In this document: one piece after another, positions 58,104 through 64,000 of the stretch | Numbering within the stretch: the first letter of the stretch is position 1 | Layout: every line of letters begins with the position of its first letter | Assembly (NCBI GenBank): GCA_019914945.1 | Contig: CM034099.1 | Span: 8,631,001 to 8,695,000 of the forward strand | DNA length: 64,000 nucleotides | Direction of reading: 5' to 3' | From: Typha latifolia | Taxonomy: Eukaryota; Streptophyta; Magnoliopsida; Poales; Typhaceae | Notes under the pieces: generated by a model | The model's database searches: none | Told to the model about the DNA's origin: nothing | What the model saw: the letters and a program-made list of their open reading frames with translations, nothing else | Position numbers and translations under genes: made by a program

Positions 58104-59230
58104 CTAGGATGATAACAAATTTTGATCCTTTAAAAGTTTGGGAAATTACCGGCGACATTGATGTTCTCAACTATATAGATCACATTCTCTGAGCTGATTT
58201 CCCCATTCTTCTCTGCTTCTAATATGTGATCTATTGCGCATCTAAGCTTGTTTCTATCTCCTTTTTCGGCCATCAGTTTCCTGATCGATATGAGTCGTAA
58301 CAGTACATAAGTTTTGGCTTTCTACGATGATATAACTAAAAATTAGTGAAAAGGGAATGGGTGTAAAATGCCAAAATACCTTCTCTGTTCCACATAGTTG
58401 TTGTTAAAGAAAGCCAGCCTCCTACTCTGCAGGTCCCTGCACTTATCCAAATAACCCCTCAAGAAAGGCCTCAATACCGGAATAAAGTCCCCGTAATTGT
58501 ACTCGAAGCTCTGCGCCAGCCTGCTCCTCTCCGAGTTAAACCGGGTCGCCTGCAAGAACATCGGGTCGGACTCGGACTCGAACCGCGCGTCGAACATCAT
58601 GCGGTACATCACATTGTACAGCATCAGCTGCAGCCTCCGGCGCACGAGCACCCCCTCCTCCCTCGCCTTGTCGTTGCCACGTAGGTCTTTAACCACGGCG
58701 TCCATCTCCTCCTCCCACATCCCTTTGTACTGCTGCACCACCTTGTTGGTGAAGAACGGCAGAGTCATAACGCGGCGCATCTTTCTCCAGTGGTCGCCGT
58801 ACTCGGTGAAGACCATGTCCTGGCCGTTGGCGGTGAAGATATCGAACACGACGTTGCGCGGCCGCGAGCCGAACTCGACGCCCTGCGTGTGCAAGACCTC
58901 CGTGGCGAGCTTCGGGTCGGAGACGACGACTAAGTTACGCACGCCGAGGCGGAGGAGGAAGACGTCCCCGTACTTCTTGGCCATGCGGGCGAGGAACCGA
59001 TGGTTGAGATCGTTGCCGACTTGGAGCCAGTTGCCGAAGACCGGGACGGCGGCGGGGCCCGGAGGGGAGTTGGCAGGCTTGGGGGCGGAAAGAAGGAATA
59101 GGAACAGGAAGAGGAGGGGAATTATGGATAGTGTAGTTACGAGTGGTTGAGAGGGGAATAAGGAGTTGATTATCCATAGGAAGGAGAGGGAGAGGAGAGT
59201 GGAGATGGATAAAGATACTACTCTAGCCAT
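57421..59230 (-). CDS. Trans-cinnamate 4-monooxygenase (C4H, CYP73A, class II), three exons, 528 aa
   Basis: C4H is an ER-bound P450 that hydroxylates trans-cinnamate to p-coumarate, the second step of the phenylpropanoid pathway, using NADPH-P450 reductase. Exons: 59230-58380, 58280-58150 and 58025-57421. The N-terminus is long and hydrophobic (about 1-48), then [20 protein letters not shown] (from residue 55), a CYP73 signature. Other marks: FMV-type [20 protein letters not shown], the I-helix AAIETT (327-332) within [29 protein letters not shown], and heme binding [10 protein letters not shown] with Cys 470. The usual C4H text is FGVGRRSCPG, so a Val-to-Phe change is present. The C-terminus [19 protein letters not shown] fits. 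The long N-terminal anchor unlike MDLLLLEK.. points to the class II group. Intron 2 (124 bp) carries a TA run at 58071-58102. Confidence 0.95.
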
Positions 59231-59282
59231 TGTGGTATATGATCACTTTCTTTGGGTTGTAGTATTGTTTTGGGATGTATGT

Positions 59283-59290
59283 ATATATAT
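59283..59290 (-). promoter_or_regulatory. TATA box of C4H
   Basis: TATATATA lies 53 bp upstream of the ATG on the coding strand. CCAACC (59296-59301, plus reading ggttgg) lies directly upstream. This predicts a short leader of roughly 25 bases. Confidence 0.6.
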
Positions 59291-59380
59291 AGTGAGGTTG
59301 GAAGTGAATTAGGTGGAGGGAGAGCTGATGGTTTTGGAAGGGAATCCATGGGCAGGATTGGGTGTTGAGGGGGGAATCAA

Positions 59381-59429
59381 AGTTGGTCAGATGCAGAAGA
59401 CTTGGGTTGGTGGAGGAAAGAAAGTTGGT
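59381..59429 (-). promoter_or_regulatory. AC-element-like MYB sites upstream of C4H
   Basis: Coding-strand ACCAACC occurs at 59405-59411. ACCAAC also occurs at 59424-59429 and, as GACCAACTTTG, near 59379-59389. ACCAACC is the AC-II element bound by R2R3-MYB regulators of phenylpropanoid genes. The sites lie 150-200 bp upstream of the ATG and about 100 bp upstream of the TATA box. Binding is inferred from motif and location. Confidence 0.65.
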
Positions 59430-59430
59430 G

Positions 59431-59999
59431 GGGATTATATATTGTACTGCTTATGAATATCATACTTGTACCTGGTCATATGTATTTTCCATGGGATTTT
59501 CACCGACTTCTTGCCATCTAAGTAGCTTGTTTTGGAGGAAATTGAGAAGCAGTAATTAAAGAGAAAAGACGAAGGGTTAAATTGCATATTGGAATCCACT
59601 TTTTTTTTTTTTTTTTTTTTTTGAGTTCTGACTTGTACCAAAACTATAGCAAACGTTGTTTTATTACCTACCGGACGCGCTTCTTTGACGCCCACGGTAT
59701 TGCTCGAGGATGGCTGACTTGCCAAAAGTGGTACTTTCCGGTTCAGCACTTCCCCACCAACCCTCATTTGTTGGTTTCTATCAACTAGGTTTCTTCACGT
59801 GTCTCATTTGGCCATGCCTAAATAAAGAGCCAGATATTTCTTTAGGTTTTGACCAAGGTACAACTATAACACTGTTTAAATTATTTTTCATTCTCTATCG
59901 ATTCTTAGTCGCTTTATCAACACATGAATATACTGGAAAATCATTTTCTTTTTGTCAGAGAAAGCGATTAATGAATCGATTTTCCAAAAAATAGTTCAT
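59431..59999. other. C4H upstream region
   Basis: It contains a T run (59601-59622). Frames on both strands lack family resemblance. Further promoter elements may be present, but I see none as clear as the AC sites. Confidence 0.5.
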
Positions 60000-60810
60000 T
60001 TATATAGCGCTCTCTTAAAAGGCAATTATAAATTGCTCTTTGTTACGAACTCGCTTGATCCGATGTGTAATGGTTCTAGACCAGTTTGAGAATGTGACTT
60101 TCAAAGAAAACTGCATATGATCTAGCTGTTGGATCTTGCTGAATTTTAGATATATTGTCACCCTTGAAGAGAGCTTTTCAACGAATTTAAGATCGCAGGG
60201 TTTGGATGATTAGATCGTAAGATATCGGCTGAAGTGATCGAAGGTCAGATGAACCCTAGCTTGTTAACCCTTCAATGGCTAGATAGGTGTTAGGATAATT
60301 CTTTCGAAGTGAAGAGGGAGAAGTTGTTGTAGAAGAGGAGGATTAGGAGAGGAAGCCGACTAAGGACTTGCGCAGTAGAAGGAAGGAGATATGAGAGGGC
60401 GCCAATGGTTAGAGCAGGAAGGAAGGAGATAAGGGCAACAATGCCGTTCTAATTATCAGATAAACTCAAATTAGAATTTCCTCCACATATTTATAGAGGG
60501 TCACCCTTGGGACCCAAACAATCAAGTTAAAACCCTAACAAACTAACAATTTTTACCGCGGTGCGTTTAAACGCGTCCGATCGTGTTCGAATGCACAAAT
60601 ACAATTGTCTATCGTTGCGAACGTGTGCAGGCGTTTGAACGGGCTTGTGGTCGTTCGAATGCATAAATCACGTTTTCTATTTTTGTGAACACGTGTAGGT
60701 GTTCGCATAGCCCGTTCGAACACAGTCATTGGCATTCAAACGCCCCCAGCAAAAAGCTATTATTTCTGCAAACAAAAATCAAACTAAATAAATAAGGTCA
60801 CCCTAATAAA
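60000..60810 (-). mobile_element. Decayed GTTCGAAC-rich LTR (copy 3)
   Basis: The block 60563-60745 has tttaaacgcg, gttcgaatgc, cgttcgaatgcata and cccgttcgaacac words in the same orientation and style as 6960-7320 and 16204-16556. It is preceded by a leader-like part with 'cacatatttatagagggtcacc', which parallels 'ccttatatattctctcc' near 15950. Ends and target duplication are not resolved and no internal genes are present. Confidence 0.4.
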
Positions 60811-62866
60811 CTAAATGTCGCGAGTGGAGCCAATGTGATCGAGTCGTATCACTCTTATGACAAATGATTTACTTATTAGTATACCAATGTGCTGAAACAC
60901 TAGTGTTTTTCTAATATAAAACATTTCACATATCTTCATCACTGTAACTCTCTCTATATTATTGCTCCACATCTATAACATTCATACCTGAACTATGAAT
61001 GGTCCATCAAAGTACAAATCTATGAATAAACTGCAAGCCAAGATATATATTATATTATTACAAATAAATTTAGTTGTAGACAACTATATATACCACTTCA
61101 TATAGGGGTCAGCATATCTCATTAATCTAACCTATAGGGTCCCATTCACTACTCTGCCTTTCTACTGCTCTAACATGTCAATATAGGATGTATGATGTGT
61201 TTGATAGTGACAAGCATTCTTTCCACGCTTATCGATTTTATTTAGTGCTTTCTCTATATTACAAGAAATTGAGATTCCCTGTGTACAACCAAATCGTCAC
61301 ATAACACTATTCAAACGATGCCACTCCACCACATTAAAACATATAACGGGAGCTATTGTCCTCACTATGTGATTATTAGATGTACTTATGGTAGGAAAAA
61401 TAGTTATTACATCCTCAATGTATAACTCCCATAAATATTTGCATTCAACTAAAATAATTAGTGAACAAGAAAATAAGTTTACTTTCTAATTTATTGTGAT
61501 GCCCCGTGCCCGGCAGCCACGTGCATTCCCACATGCCCATTATGTACGCATGTGATGCACGTGATAGGGTAGACAAGTCCATCACGTAAAGATAAATTTG
61601 TACTCAAGATAATTCATCACATATATTATACTCCAATCCACAAAACTATATTAGCATATAAATATCCAATTCAAACTAATAACATTAGACCACTATATAA
61701 TTTGGCAAAATATACACGAGTCATGACAAACTATTAAATTACGATTAATACATGAGTAAAATATAATCGAACATATATTATATAATGGAATATAAATATA
61801 TACAACATCAATACAACTCAATTTATATATAAAGTATCTTATAGACTACCTCACATCTAGTTCACTTTATATTTGCTCTAAAATATATCTTCACAGTATG
61901 TTAAATGGCTATTAGACACCACATATCTCAGGTTAGAAAAAAAATTTGAAAGAGTCATAAGTTAAAAGCTTAGTGAATAGACCATACCTTGAATTAGTGA
62001 TGTCAAACAAAGAATAAATCATGTATTCGATAATATGAATCAGAATTAAGCATCATGTTATGAATGAATATATAAATGTATCATCAATAATATATAAATA
62101 AAAATAAGTCTTATGTCATAAATGAGCATGTACATGTATCTTCAATTATATATATAAGTACTATTTTCTATACTATACTATGCTTATGTTATATTCTAAA
62201 ATTGGCTTAAGTAGATTGTTATATACTTTATACTTTGATCTTATAGAGTTTAAATATGAATTCTGATCCTAGCTTATCTTTTCCAAATATATGGATATTT
62301 CTATTAGTTTATATTCTTGTAATGTTTATATTTTTGAAGTTGAATTAGGCTTCATTTTAAGCTTAATTTAAGCCTAAATCAAGCTTAATTTAACTCAAGA
62401 TTGATCAAGCTCAAAATTAGTTTGAATTGCTCTAGCGAACAATATGTATTCGATTGTTCGTGTGCATCAAACTCAACTAACCTTAAATATAGGCCATGAG
62501 AAACTATAATATCATCTCATCAGGCACCCCTAGCCCTAGCGCCTACTCAAGTATCCTTATAATTTTACTATCAACTACCAACTAATATAACTTCATGAAT
62601 TCCTTCTAAATAATAGATCAAATATATTTATCCAGTATTATAATAAATCTTACATAGTAGGAATTTAGGTGGTAAAAAAATATTAAAAAAAAATATATGA
62701 TGCAATACGGTCTCTATTTATATATCTATTATCACATGCCTATTCATACTAGATATTAATTCAATAAATAAACTATGAATAATATATCCATCTCCAATCA
62801 TTTTGACATCATCAACATACTCAAGTCCAAAATCAATCTAATAAAATAAATGATAAAAATGCTCAT

Positions 62867-62922
<56 letters not shown>

Positions 62923-64000
62923 GAAGCCAAAGCAAAATCCATATATATAAATTTATAATATATCCAAAAGTTTAGAAAGTTATCTATGGTACGAGACTAC
63001 TCGCAATCTAATCAGAATATACAAAATTTGCATCCTCACATATATCAACCAAACGTCATCACATTACTAGTAATGTCTATGAGATCTCAAACAAGGGTTT
63101 TATGATTTAAAAATATCAAATAGTATGAAGTTAATTGTTTATTCAATTAGAATTATTCATATAAAATATGAGAATTTATTAAGTTTAAAGTTACTCATAT
63201 TAAATACTAGATTTACATTTTAGATATAATTCTGATACCATAAATATATTATTATTATTAAATACTAGTTATGAAATAAGAATATAATGATTGTTCTCTT
63301 TTTAAATAAAAATACAAAAGACTAATTATATATAATATAAATAAAATTATAAGTATAGACAAAATCTAATTATAACTAATTTGTGATTCTTACTCTTTCT
63401 TCATTAATTAGGAACTACCTAAATAAATAAGCTTATTATCTTATTTCTATACATAATAATATAAAATAAATTGCTATAATTGCATATATATATATATATA
63501 AGTTATAGGTATATTTATGTGCATATATTTATAATCATAATTAATTAAATTAGTACTAATTAACTTATCTAATGATTATATAACTGAGCATATATGTTCT
63601 TGAAATTGTTAACTGTCTCAAAAATCTAATTTAAAATAACTAATAAAGTAAGTAATTAATAGAAGGAAAGATTAGGTCGTAGTGCTAGGGTGCTGGGCTC
63701 GGCCCAACAAGAGGGTAAAACGAAGAAGAAGAAGAAGAAGAAGAAGAAAAGCGATGGGAGTTGGTTTAGCGGGGATGGCTGCCATGATAGGATCCAATTT
63801 AGACTGAACCCAAGGAGGAGGCCGACCCACTTTGGGGCCAATTTGGGTGAGTCCACAGGCATGGGCACATGCAGTTTTATTTAATAAAGCTTGTAATTCA
63901 TTTTAGGCCTTACTGTTCTGCATTTTGCTTTTGAGTCATGCCTTGCTTATTAGTTGTTATTTGTGATTTAGCCTTTGGGATTGAGTCGATTTGGACGAGC
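60811..64000. other. AT-rich terminal region without recognisable genes
   Basis: About 3.2 kb of AT-rich DNA. It contains a cacgtg-rich patch (61520-61580), a degenerate aagctcaaaa patch (62350-62460), a TA microsatellite (62870-62918) and a gaagaag run (63723-63748). The last 340 bp (from about 63660) are less AT-rich and may be the edge of another element or gene that continues past the window. Confidence 0.5.
62870..62918. repeat. (TA)n microsatellite
   Basis: A run of about 24 TA units ends in tatgttgg. Confidence 0.95.

Noticed and set aside
58497..59150. 217-codon plus-strand frame
   Set aside because: Antisense shadow of C4H exon 1, whose P450 signature is unambiguous.

Overview
This window is nuclear DNA of a flowering plant. 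It has spliced genes with GT-AG introns, AT-rich introns, GC-rich first exons and many plant-type transposon remains. It encodes the nuclear biotin carboxylase of the multi-subunit plastid acetyl-CoA carboxylase. Grasses lost that enzyme, so a grass is unlikely. The strong GC bias of several coding exons would suit a non-grass monocot, but that is an inference.

Layout. 1-5165: a tandem array of a roughly 780 bp repeat, one copy of which is split by a 5'-truncated, decayed LINE. 5669-6050: a MULE (MuDR-type) transposase remnant, followed by an LTR-like copy rich in GTTCGAAC. 8303-21440 (+): a six-exon gene for a plastid DUF1997-type protein; its 6.1 kb intron 4 holds a 3.6 kb solo-LTR-like element, itself interrupted by a Copia-like LTR. 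23136-27929 (+): cytosolic aspartyl-tRNA synthetase, ten exons. 28867-30418 (+): a DUF3537 / gustatory-receptor-like seven-helix protein. About 31020-31431: a broken mTERF-family fragment. 31989-34126 (+): a pollen-receptor-like LRR kinase with a degenerate catalytic core. 35738-36238 (-): 60S ribosomal protein L12 (uL11), intronless. 38701-40357 (-): a P-type pentatricopeptide repeat protein. 43285-55933 (-): plastid biotin carboxylase, sixteen exons, with an 0.8 kb hAT-like element and a 2.1 kb solo LTR in its introns. 57421-59230 (-): cinnamate 4-hydroxylase (CYP73A, class II), with MYB-type AC elements upstream. 59231-64000: AT-rich, with another GTTCGAAC-rich LTR piece and no gene that I can support.

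The genes do not form a pathway cluster. They are ordinary plant genes of separate roles: plastid fatty-acid synthesis, phenylpropanoid entry, translation, pollen-type signalling and organelle RNA metabolism. I rebuilt exon-intron structures by eye from reading-frame continuity, splice sites and remembered family conservation. All reconstructed coding sequences close in frame: 264 aa (DUF1997), 543 aa (AspRS), 461 aa (DUF3537), 657 aa (LRR kinase), 427 aa (PPR), 535 aa (biotin carboxylase) and 528 aa (C4H).

I found no clear sign of an undescribed multi-gene system. The most unusual items are the hAT-like element with 90 bp direct repeats, a cargo segment and a perfect G-box palindrome; the LINE whose three stop codons all look like CAG-to-TAG changes; the tandem array beneath it; and the internally duplicated mTERF relic beside the receptor kinase.
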